A stretch of 64,000 bases of DNA, taken from NCBI RefSeq assembly GCF_900104775.1, contig NZ_FNSA01000003.1:310001-374000 (forward strand), read 5' to 3'. The position numbers and the translations under genes are program-made. Below are positions 8,157 through 14,848 of the stretch, one piece after another (the stretch's first letter is position 1; the number at the start of each line of letters is the position of its first letter). The notes under the pieces are model-generated. The model made no database searches, had not been told where the DNA came from, and worked only from the letters and a program-made list of their open reading frames with translations. This DNA comes from Tsukamurella tyrosinosolvens. GTDB taxonomy: Bacteria > Actinomycetota > Actinomycetes > Mycobacteriales > Mycobacteriaceae.

Positions 8157-9614
8157 CTAGTCGCCGGGTCCCCCCGCCGGAGCGTCGTCGGGACGGGGCT
8201 GCAGGGCGTGGGGCGGGTGGCCGGTGAGGTACTCGGGGCTGAGGAGCGACGCGAGGGTCGCCTCATCGAGGAGGGCCCGTTCGCGCACGATCTCGACGAC
8301 CCCGCGCCCGGACTCGAGCGCCTCGGCGGCGACCGAGGTCGCGGCGGCGTAGCCGATGGTGGGGCTCAGTGCGGTGACGACGCCGATGGACTCGCTCACC
8401 ATCTGCTCCAACCGCTCCCGGTTCGCCGTGATCCCGGAGACGCAGCGCTCCCCGAGCACGCGGGCGCCGCGCGTGAGGTGCGCGATCGACTCGACCAGCG
8501 AGCGGGCGATGATCGGCTCGAAGGCGTTGAGCTGCAACTGCCCGCCCTCGGCGGCCATGGTGATGGTGACGTCGTGGCCGATCACCTCGTAGGCGATCTG
8601 GTTCACCACCTCGGGGATGACGGGGTTGACCTTGCCCGGCATGATCGACGACCCGGCCTGCACCGCGGGCAGGTGGATCTCCGCGAGGCCGGCGCGCGGG
8701 CCGGACGACAGCAGCCGCAGGTCGTTGCAGGTCTTCGACAACTTCACCGCGATCCGCTTGAGCACGCCGGAGAGCTGGACGAAGACGCCGACGTCGGCGG
8801 TCGCCTCGATGAGGTCGGTGGCGCCGACCAGTTCGTGAATGCCCGTGACCTCGCGCAGTTGCTCGATGACCTTGCGGCGGTAACCGGGGTGGGCGTTGAG
8901 GGCGGTGCCGATCGCGGTGCCGCCGATGTTGAGCTCGTGCAGCAGCCGAGTGGCCTCCTGCAGCCGCACGATGTCCTCGCCCAGCGTGGTGGCGAACGCG
9001 CCGAACTCCTGGCCGAGCGTCATCGGCACCGCGTCCTGGAGCTGGGTGCGGCCCATCTTGAGGATGCCCGCGAACTCGTCCGACTTCGCGGCGAAGGTGC
9101 CGCGCAGTTCCGTGAGCGCCTCGGCCAGCTCGGCGAGCTGGGTGATGAGGGCGATCTTGATCGCGGTCGGGTAGACGTCGTTGGTGCTCTGCCCCAGGTT
9201 CACGTGGTCGAGCGGGTGCAGCGCGGCGTAGTCGCCCTTCGGCCGGTCCAGGTGCTCCAGCGCGGCGTTCGCGATCACCTCGTTGGCGTTCATGTTCGTC
9301 GACGTGCCCGCGCCGCCCGCGATGGTGTCGACGACGAACCACTCGTGCAGCCCGCCGCCGCGGATCCGCTCGCACGCCGCGACGATCGCCGCGGACCGCT
9401 CCTCGTCGAGCAGGCCAAGCTGTCGATTGGCCGACGCCGCGGCCTGTTTCACTGCGGCCAGCGCGTGCACCAGGTGGGTGTGGATGGCGATGGGAACGCC
9501 GGTGATCGGGAAGTTCAGCAGCGCCCGGGCGGTGTGGGCGCCGTAGTAGGCGTCGGCGGGGACGTCGATGTCGCCGAGCAGGTCGTGCTCGCTGCGCGTC
9601 TGCGGAGAGGTCAT
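8157..9614 (-). CDS. aspA: Aspartate ammonia-lyase (aspartase)
   Basis: A 485-residue member of the aspartase/fumarase superfamily that reversibly deaminates L-aspartate to fumarate and ammonia. Visible signatures: GAGTSTNMNANEVIANAA in the N-terminal half, NLGQSTNDVYPTAIK for substrate binding, MGRTQLQDAVPM, and the catalytic loop GSSIMPGKVNPVIPE with its active-site Ser. The TSTNMN and QSTNDV arrangement and GSSIMPGK loop fit aspartase or class II fumarase; aspartase is preferred because of the overall match. Length agrees with E. coli AspA (478). I chose the ATG at 9612-9614, preceded by AAGG, over an upstream GTG at 9635. It stands alone between the ANTAR gene and the barstar gene. Confidence 0.88.
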   Translation of the reverse strand: MTSPQTRSEHDLLGDIDVPADAYYGAHTARALLNFPITGVPIAIHTHLVHALAAVKQAAASANRQLGLLDEERSAAIVAACERIRGGGLHEWFVVDTIAGGAGTSTNMNANEVIANAALEHLDRPKGDYAALHPLDHVNLGQSTNDVYPTAIKIALITQLAELAEALTELRGTFAAKSDEFAGILKMGRTQLQDAVPMTLGQEFGAFATTLGEDIVRLQEATRLLHELNIGGTAIGTALNAHPGYRRKVIEQLREVTGIHELVGATDLIEATADVGVFVQLSGVLKRIAVKLSKTCNDLRLLSSGPRAGLAEIHLPAVQAGSSIMPGKVNPVIPEVVNQIAYEVIGHDVTITMAAEGGQLQLNAFEPIIARSLVESIAHLTRGARVLGERCVSGITANRERLEQMVSESIGVVTALSPTIGYAAATSVAAEALESGRGVVEIVRERALLDEATLASLLSPEYLTGHPPHALQPRPDDAPAGGPGD

Positions 9615-9661
9615 CCGCTCATCCTTCCGCACCACCCTCCTCCGTCGGAGGATTTGCGGAA

Positions 9662-9967
9662 TCAGCCTGTGCGACCGGCCCGCCCGCTGTGCGGTTCCGC
9701 GGTGACCGGGACACCCGCGGTGGCGAAGACGTCCAGCACCTCGGAGTAGAGCTTCGCGCCGAGCGCGGTGCGGACCTCGTCGGCGTGCGTGAGGCGGAAG
9801 CCGAAGGGCTCGTCCTCCGGGGTGCCGAAGCCGCCGCGCAGGCAGTCGACGAGGGCGTCGAGGTTGCTGCCGAAGTAGCCGTCGGGGCCGTTCACCGCGC
9901 GCCCGAGCTCGGTGTAGAAGTCGGCCGCCCCGGTCACCCGGCTGCCGTCCACGGTGTAGGTCTTCAC
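9662..9967 (-). CDS. Barstar-family RNase inhibitor
   Basis: A 101-residue cytoplasmic protein of the barstar fold. Diagnostic features are YTVDGSRVTGAADFYTELGR at the N terminus and YFGSNLDALVDCLRGGFG, where barstar has its barnase-binding helix (G-NLDALWDCL). Barstars plug the active site of secreted guanyl-specific RNases to protect the producer. The gene starts with GTG at 9965-9967, three bases after the stop of the RNase gene, so toxin and inhibitor form one operon with the toxin first. GGGAG lies shortly upstream of the start. This context makes the inhibitor assignment firm even though sequence identity to classical barstar is modest. Confidence 0.9.
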   Translation of the reverse strand: MKTYTVDGSRVTGAADFYTELGRAVNGPDGYFGSNLDALVDCLRGGFGTPEDEPFGFRLTHADEVRTALGAKLYSEVLDVFATAGVPVTAEPHSGRAGRTG

Positions 9968-9970
9968 GTC

Positions 9971-10351
9971 TCAGGCTCCCGTCACGATGCAGAACGAGGC
10001 GTAGTGGTCGCCGGTGTAGTACAAGTTCGGCGGGGACGTGAGCGGCGTTCCGCCGGTGACGATCCGGCGTGCGCCGCGGGTCGACGAGCCGGGCGTCGGC
10101 ACCGTGTACTCGTGGTAGTACCCCGAGGCCTGCGCGGGCAGGATCCCCTCCCGGTTCTGGAACACGACCCCGTCGTTGCGCGGGTACGGGAACGGACCGC
10201 CCTGATGGATGAGGTCGACGGTGTCGGCCGCCTGCGCGGGCAGGGACGACAACGCGCAGGAGGGCAGGGCGGCGGAGGCGGGGGAGACGGTCGCGACCGT
10301 GACGCCGAGCGCCACGACGACCGATCCCGCGAGGCGGGTTGCGATGCGCAT
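9971..10351 (-). CDS. Secreted guanyl-specific ribonuclease (RNase Sa / T1 family)
   Basis: A 126-residue precursor with a Sec signal peptide (cleavage probably after SPASA) and a mature domain like Streptomyces RNase Sa. Diagnostic segments include GPFPYPRNDGVVFQNREGIL, then YYHEYTVPTPG (catalytic Glu in HEY), STRGARRIVTGG (catalytic Arg residues) and YYTGDHYASF (catalytic His). Two Cys, in LPSCALS near the mature N terminus and SFCIV near the C terminus, correspond to the single disulfide of RNase Sa. It would cleave RNA after guanosine outside the cell. It is co-transcribed with a barstar gene three bases downstream, which protects the cytoplasm. Start ATG at 10349-10351. Confidence 0.93.
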   Translation of the reverse strand: MRIATRLAGSVVVALGVTVATVSPASAALPSCALSSLPAQAADTVDLIHQGGPFPYPRNDGVVFQNREGILPAQASGYYHEYTVPTPGSSTRGARRIVTGGTPLTSPPNLYYTGDHYASFCIVTGA

Positions 10352-10742
10352 GATCAGAAGTTAGCCGAAGTAGATGATCGCCGGGTGGCAGCGCGGTGAA
10401 CGTCCTGGACCGGCTGCGCCGATGGGTCGCCGGGCGCCGGACCCGGCGATGGCCGGCGCCAGGTGGGGGACTCGGCTTCCGGTGGGGGGTGCCGGCGGCG
10501 GATGAGGGGCGTGGCGGCGTTTCCTGGGGGACTGAACGCTGGGTGGGGGAGGAGCCGGCTTCTGGTGGGGGATTCGGCGCCGCGTGGGGGACGTTCGCTC
10601 CCCCGCTCCACGACCGGCGTCCCGTGGGGGCGGGAACGCAGGGTGGGGGAGACGGCGATCGTTGGGGGACTGAACGTGTGGTGGGGGGGGAGACGGCGAT
10701 CGGCGGGGAACTGAGCGTGTGGTGGGGGTAGCGCGTCCGGGG
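10352..10742. repeat. G-rich intergenic repeat array
   Basis: No supportable gene in this 391-base gap. From 10463 to about 10731 the + strand carries at least ten runs of five or more G in the form GTGGGGGA or TGGGGGAC, spaced about 20-40 bases apart and often followed by CTGAACG or similar. The last two units form an imperfect tandem repeat of about 40 bases (10643-10680 and 10681-10721, both GTGGGGG...AGACGGCGATCG...GGGGA...CTGA.CGTGTG). An open frame (10396-10731) exists but has no ribosome site and is just translation of the repeats. Confidence 0.75.
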
Positions 10743-11402
10743 CTACCTCTCGCGGGGGGTGTACGACGCCAGGCCCAGGGCGACGACGGTGAGCTGGCGG
10801 GTGGTGCGCTCGATGAGCTCCGCCTCGTCGCGGGTGTTGCGGGCGTCGATGCGCACCAGCTCGGCGACGAAGCCCAGCATGATCGTGACGTAGAGGTCGG
10901 CGGTCATGTCGAGGTCCTCGACGCTCCACTCGCTCAGCGCGGGGATCCGCGAGAGGTCGTGGGTGAGCTCCTTGGCGAAGAGTCGCAGCTCGACGTCGAT
11001 CGCGCGTTGCAGTTCGGGGGAGCCGCCGTAGCGCTCGCGCACGAGGAACTGGAACTCGGCGTCGTTGGCGCGGGCCTGCTTGGCGACGACGCGGATCGCC
11101 TCCGCGCCGCTCGGCGCCACGCCCTCGCGCCGGCCCTCGCGCAGCATGCGGCGCAGCACGCGCATCGCGTCCTCGACCAGGGTGACGCCGAGGTCGTCCA
11201 TCGATGCGAAGTGGCGGTAGAAGGCGGTGGGCACCACGCCGGCCGCCTTGGCGACCTCGCGCAGCGACAGGCTCGCGAACGAGCGTTCACCGGCCAGGGC
11301 CAGCGCCTCGTCGAGCAGGGTCTGTCGCGTGCGCTCCTTGGCCTCCGCCCGCGACGGTCCCGGGGTGTGCCGTTCGACGGCGCGCGGGGACGGTCTGGGC
11401 AT
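10743..11402 (-). CDS. TetR-family repressor, probably of the desaturase operon
   Basis: A 219-residue TetR-type regulator. The HTH reads SFASLSLREVAKAAGVVPTA with the recognition helix followed by FYRHFASMDDLG. The C-terminal domain is the ligand-binding and dimerisation part. Start ATG at 11400-11402. It is divergent from the ferredoxin-reductase/desaturase operon, 141 bases away, and an 18-base inverted repeat (11508-11525) lies just ahead of that operon. By analogy with Pseudomonas DesT, a TetR repressor that senses the acyl-CoA saturation state and controls a desaturase-reductase pair, I infer it adjusts membrane or mycolate precursor unsaturation. DesT-like function is inference from context and site. 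Confidence 0.85.
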   Translation of the reverse strand: MPRPSPRAVERHTPGPSRAEAKERTRQTLLDEALALAGERSFASLSLREVAKAAGVVPTAFYRHFASMDDLGVTLVEDAMRVLRRMLREGRREGVAPSGAEAIRVVAKQARANDAEFQFLVRERYGGSPELQRAIDVELRLFAKELTHDLSRIPALSEWSVEDLDMTADLYVTIMLGFVAELVRIDARNTRDEAELIERTTRQLTVVALGLASYTPRER

Positions 11403-11473
11403 GGGGTCGAGTCTATCGCCCCTGCGTCGGGGCGGTGTCGCGGAGGTTGTGGCCGAGGTCACGGAACAACTCC

Positions 11474-11506
11474 TTGACGAGGAGCGGACGGCTGCGTGCA
11501 TACTGT
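11474..11506 (+). promoter_or_regulatory. Candidate promoter of the reductase-desaturase operon
   Basis: TTGACG at 11474-11479 is a good -35. The matching -10 is less clear: CATACT (11499-11504) or TACTGT (11501-11506) lie at spacings of 19-21, a little long. Its position immediately before the palindrome at 11508 would let a bound repressor block transcription initiation. Confidence 0.4.
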
Positions 11507-11507
11507 G

Positions 11508-11525
11508 AGTGTACAAGCGTGCACT
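11508..11525. promoter_or_regulatory. Inverted-repeat operator for the TetR repressor
   Basis: The 18-base sequence AGTGTACAAGCGTGCACT is an inverted repeat (AGTGTAC / GTGCACT, six of seven pairs) lying between the candidate promoter and the start codon at 11544. Read on the other strand, AGTGCACGCTTGTACACT closely resembles the DesT operator of Pseudomonas as I remember it. Binding by the divergent TetR protein is inferred. Confidence 0.6.
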
Positions 11526-11543
11526 GAACGGAGAAACACAGCC

Positions 11544-12596
11544 ATGAGCCGCTTCACTCGATTCGCCGGATCCGTCGTCGAGGCCGTGCTGACGCCTCAC
11601 GCCGTCGACCGCTACCTCGAACTCGTCGATCCGATGGTCACGTGGACCGACATCCGCGGACGCGTCACCGCCGTGAGCCGCCGCACCGACCGGTCGGTGA
11701 CGTTCACCGTGACGCCCACCCGCCAGTTCGAGGGCTTCGAGGCGGGCCAGTTCATCCAGGTCAGCGTCGTGATCGACGGTGTCCGTCAGTCGCGCTGCTT
11801 CTCGCCCGCCGGCTCGCAGCATCAGGGCGGCGAGCTCGAGTTCACCGTGACCGCGGACGCTGACGGCCACGTCAGCAAGCATCTCCGCGACAATCTCGCC
11901 GTCGGCGACGTGCTGGGACTCACCCCGGCCGCCGGCACCTTCACCCTGCCCGGGACGCCGGGGAACCGCCCCGAGCGGATCCGCCTCATCAGTGGTGGCA
12001 GCGGCGTCACACCCGTACTCTCGATCGTGCGCACGCTCGTCGACGAGAACCACGACGGTCCGATCGACGTCCTGCACTTCTGCCGCGACGCGGCCGATAA
12101 CCCGTACCGCGCGGAGCTCGAGCGCCTCGCCCGCCTGCGGAACGTCTCCGTCACCTACGTGTACACCCGCGCCGGCGGCCGCCACCTCGGCCCGGAGCAC
12201 CTCGAGGACTTCGGCGACATCGGCTTCGCGTGCGGCCCCGCCCCGCTGCTCGAGACCGCGAAACAGCTGTACTCCGACGCCGGCGTCGAGCTCCGCGTCG
12301 AGGAGTTCACCCCGCCCGTGGCGGCGGCACCGTCGGGCGAGGCGACCGGCACCCTGCGCTTCACCGAGGCCGGCACCGCGGTCGACAACGACGGCCGCAG
12401 CATCCTCGATCAGGCCGAGTCCTCCGGCCTGTTCCCCGAGAGCGGCTGCCGCATGGGCATCTGCTTCTCCTGCACCGCCGTCCGCAAGACCGGCTGCACC
12501 ACCAACATCCTCACGGGCGAGACCGACGACGAGCCCGATCAGCACATCCAGCTCTGCATCAGCGCGCCCGTCGGCGACGTCGAGATCGCGCTGTAG
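11544..12596 (+). CDS. Ferredoxin/flavin reductase partner of the acyl-CoA desaturase (Rv3230c-like)
   Basis: A 350-residue electron-transfer protein. An FAD-binding domain (about residues 30-125, with QSRCFSPAGS) is followed by an NAD(P)H domain (LISGGSGVTPVLSIVRTL and FACGPAPLL) and a C-terminal plant-type [2Fe-2S] ferredoxin domain with Cys ligands in ESGCRMGICFSCTAVRKTG and in IQLCISAPVGD. It passes electrons from NAD(P)H to the diiron desaturase encoded next, as shown for Rv3230c with DesA3 in M. tuberculosis. I chose ATG 11544 (GGAG upstream) because the 16 residues encoded upstream overlap the operator. It is the first gene of the operon; 27 bases separate it from the desaturase. Confidence 0.92.
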   Translation: MSRFTRFAGSVVEAVLTPHAVDRYLELVDPMVTWTDIRGRVTAVSRRTDRSVTFTVTPTRQFEGFEAGQFIQVSVVIDGVRQSRCFSPAGSQHQGGELEFTVTADADGHVSKHLRDNLAVGDVLGLTPAAGTFTLPGTPGNRPERIRLISGGSGVTPVLSIVRTLVDENHDGPIDVLHFCRDAADNPYRAELERLARLRNVSVTYVYTRAGGRHLGPEHLEDFGDIGFACGPAPLLETAKQLYSDAGVELRVEEFTPPVAAAPSGEATGTLRFTEAGTAVDNDGRSILDQAESSGLFPESGCRMGICFSCTAVRKTGCTTNILTGETDDEPDQHIQLCISAPVGDVEIAL

Positions 12597-12623
12597 CCCA
12601 CCATCTTCGTAGGGGAGTCCATC

Positions 12624-13796
12624 ATGACCGAGCACATCACCCTCACCGCCGAGCAGGTCGAGATCATCGGCGAACGCTTCGACGCCATCCGCACCCGCGT
12701 CCTGAACGACCTGGGCGCCAAGGACCGCGAGTACATCTACAAGATCGTGCGGGCGCAGCGCGGCTTCGAGATCGCCGGGCGCGCCATGATGTACCTGCCG
12801 CCGCTGTGGCCCGTGGCCGTCGGCTCCCTCGGCGTGTCGAAGATCCTCGACAACATGGAGATCGGCCACAACGTGATGCACGGTCAGTACGACTGGATGC
12901 GTGAGCCGGGCCTGAACTCCCGCGAGTTCGAGTGGGACACCGTGTGCCCCGCCGACCAGTGGAAGCACAGCCACAACTACCTGCACCACACGTTCACCAA
13001 CGTCCTCGACATGGACCGCGACATCGGCTACGGCATCCTGCGCATGGCGCCGGAGCAGAAGTGGAACCCCTACTACCTGGGCAACCTCGCCTACGCGGGC
13101 GCGCTCATGGTGCTCTTCCAGTGGGGCGTCATGCTGCACGACCTCGAGGCCGAGCGGATCGTCAAGGGCGAGCGCAAGTGGGGCGACATCAAGGAGCTCG
13201 TCGCCGGCATGCGGAAGAAGGCCGGCAAGCAGGTGCTCAAGGACTACGTCATCTTCCCGGCGCTCACCGGCCCGCTGTTCCCGCTGACCTTCCTGGGCAA
13301 CATGTCCGCGAACCTCATCCGCAACCTGTGGACGTTCTCCATCATCTTCTGCGGCCACTTCCCCTCGGGCGTGCAGACCTTCACCAAGGAGGAGACCGCC
13401 GACGAGACCCGCGGCGAGTGGTACGTCCGGCAGATGCTGGGCTCCGCGAACATCGACGGTGGCCGCCTGTTCCACATCATGAGCGGCAACCTGAGCTTCC
13501 AGATCGAGCACCACCTGTTCCCCGACATCCCCGCCAACCGTTACCCGGAGATCGCCGCCGAGGTCCGCGCGACGTGCGAGGAGTTCGGGCTGCCCTACAA
13601 CACCGGCTCGCTGCGGGGCCAGCTCGGCTCGACGTGGAAGAAGATCGCCAAGCTCTCGCTGCCGAACCGGTGGACCAAGCAGGAGCCCGAGCTCGCCGTG
13701 ACGATCGAGCGCGCCCGGCACGAGGAGGCCGCGTCGAAGGCCCTCGCCAAGGCGGGCTGGCAGCGCGCCGTCGAGCGTGAGATGGTGTCGGTCTAG
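12624..13796 (+). CDS. desA3: Acyl-CoA Delta9 desaturase, DesA3 type
   Basis: A 390-residue membrane-bound diiron desaturase that introduces a cis double bond into stearoyl/palmitoyl-CoA. All three His boxes are present: H82..H86 in GHNVMHGQYDW, HSHNYLHH at 115-122, and QIEHHLF with His296-His297. Hydrophobic segments around residues 52-75, 148-175 and 205-230 fit the four-helix fold. AGGGGAG precedes the ATG. It works with the reductase encoded just upstream. The TetR repressor divergent from the operon probably adjusts expression to membrane lipid saturation. Oleate made here feeds phospholipid and tuberculostearate synthesis in related bacteria. Symbol given by similarity to M. tuberculosis DesA3. 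Confidence 0.93.
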   Translation: MTEHITLTAEQVEIIGERFDAIRTRVLNDLGAKDREYIYKIVRAQRGFEIAGRAMMYLPPLWPVAVGSLGVSKILDNMEIGHNVMHGQYDWMREPGLNSREFEWDTVCPADQWKHSHNYLHHTFTNVLDMDRDIGYGILRMAPEQKWNPYYLGNLAYAGALMVLFQWGVMLHDLEAERIVKGERKWGDIKELVAGMRKKAGKQVLKDYVIFPALTGPLFPLTFLGNMSANLIRNLWTFSIIFCGHFPSGVQTFTKEETADETRGEWYVRQMLGSANIDGGRLFHIMSGNLSFQIEHHLFPDIPANRYPEIAAEVRATCEEFGLPYNTGSLRGQLGSTWKKIAKLSLPNRWTKQEPELAVTIERARHEEAASKALAKAGWQRAVEREMVSV

Positions 13797-13820
13797 GACC
13801 GACGGCAGGAGGGCGCGGAC

Positions 13821-14141
13821 GTGGGCAGGCTCGAGCGGCGCAAGGACGCGGCGCAGGAGACCGTCGAATCGACGGCCATCCGCGTCGGCCGGATCGCGAC
13901 CATCATCACCACCGCGGTGGCCGATGTCGCGCGGGAGATCGGCGACGCCGTGAGCGACGCCCTCGAGATGCGGCAGGCGGCCAAGGCCGCCGCCGCCGAC
14001 GAGGCCCGCACCGAGCAGCGCACGTCCCGTCCCGCCGCGGCTGAGGGCGCCGCAGCCGAGGACTCCGTAGCCGGGGACGCCGCGGGAGGCGCCGCCGACG
14101 CCGGGGCCGCCGACGAGCCGGGCCCCGGCGACCGCGCCTGA
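13821..14141 (+). CDS. Small unidentified protein downstream of the desaturase
   Basis: A 106-residue protein that I do not recognise. Residues 1-60 form a probable amphipathic helix (RIATIITTAVADVAREIGDAVSDAL); the rest is disordered, rich in Ala, Glu, Gly and Pro. The GTG start at 13821 has AGGAGG seven to eight bases upstream, supporting real translation, and it begins 24 bases after the desaturase stop, so it probably belongs to that operon. It may be a small membrane-associated accessory protein, but that is only a guess from the helix. Confidence 0.6.
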   Translation: MGRLERRKDAAQETVESTAIRVGRIATIITTAVADVAREIGDAVSDALEMRQAAKAAAADEARTEQRTSRPAAAEGAAAEDSVAGDAAGGAADAGAADEPGPGDRA

Positions 14142-14236
14142 CCCGCACGATCGAGCCATCGTGAAGCGAACGGTGGCAGCCCACCGCTCACCGTGAGAAG
14201 GTTGCGATCCAACAATCTTCCTGGAGAGGTGTGGTC

Positions 14237-14761
14237 GTGAGCGCAGTGGAGCAGGGCAAGGCCGTGGTGACGACGATCCGCCGGATCATCGGCGGGCTGA
14301 CGCAGGCGAAAGGAGCGGCCGGGCGCGCCGCAGGCGAGAAGTCCGAGATCACCTCCGACGTCGACGCCGTGAAGTCCGCGGGGAAAGAGGTCACCGAGGG
14401 CGTGTCCAACCTCAAGACCGCGGGCTCGAAGCTCGATGCGGACGTGAAGGCCACCGCGGCGAACGTCTCCGCGGACATCGCCGCCGTCAAGGGTGCGAAG
14501 GCACCGAAGGCGGCGGCCAAGGACGAGGCCAAGGCCACCGCCACGGCGACGGGGAAGCCCGATGCCACGGCCGCGCCGACGGCCGCTCCCCAGGCCGGTG
14601 CGAAGGCCGGGGCGCCGAAGACTGCGACACCCAAGGCCGGGGTGCCGAAAGCCGCACCCGCACCCGAGTCGCCCAAGGCCGCCGCGCCGAAGCCCGCTCC
14701 GAAGTCCGCCGCGAAGCCCGCACCGGCGGCCCCGAAGGCGGACCCCACGCCGAAGGCCTGA
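14237..14761 (+). CDS. Lys/Ala/Pro-rich protein with histone H1-like tail
   Basis: A 174-residue protein in two parts. Residues 1-90 are helical and hydrophilic (SEITSDVDAVKSAGKEVTEGV), reminiscent of LEA or apolipoprotein-like amphipathic helices. From about residue 90 to the end runs a low-complexity tail of Lys-Ala-Pro units such as APKTATPKAGVPKAAP, like the C-terminal tails of H1-like and Hup-type nucleoid proteins. I chose GTG 14237, which is better spaced from GGAGAGG (14223-14229) than the GTG at 14231. No signal peptide. The function is unknown; DNA or cell-envelope binding through the basic tail is possible. A strong hairpin follows the gene. Confidence 0.65.
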   Translation: MSAVEQGKAVVTTIRRIIGGLTQAKGAAGRAAGEKSEITSDVDAVKSAGKEVTEGVSNLKTAGSKLDADVKATAANVSADIAAVKGAKAPKAAAKDEAKATATATGKPDATAAPTAAPQAGAKAGAPKTATPKAGVPKAAPAPESPKAAAPKPAPKSAAKPAPAAPKADPTPKA

Positions 14762-14773
14762 CCAGTAGTACCC

Positions 14774-14848
14774 ATCGCGAAACGGGCGGATCCGGCCCCA
14801 CGAGCCGCTCAGCGGGCTCGGACGGCCGGATCCGCTCGTTCTCGCGAT
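14774..14848. terminator. Bidirectional hairpin terminator
   Basis: A large inverted repeat sits between convergent genes. The outer arms pair ATCGCGA and GGCGGATCCGGCC (14774-14797) with GGCCGGATCCGC and TCGCGAT (14824-14848), and an inner stem CGAGCC-GCTCAGCG-GGCTCG lies at 14801-14820. There is no T run, as is common in actinobacteria. Confidence 0.75.

Noticed and set aside
10396-10731. A 111-residue open frame across the G-rich array
   Set aside because: No ribosome site, and the peptide only translates the repeats. The first 20 residues look ordinary, so a remnant cannot be fully excluded.
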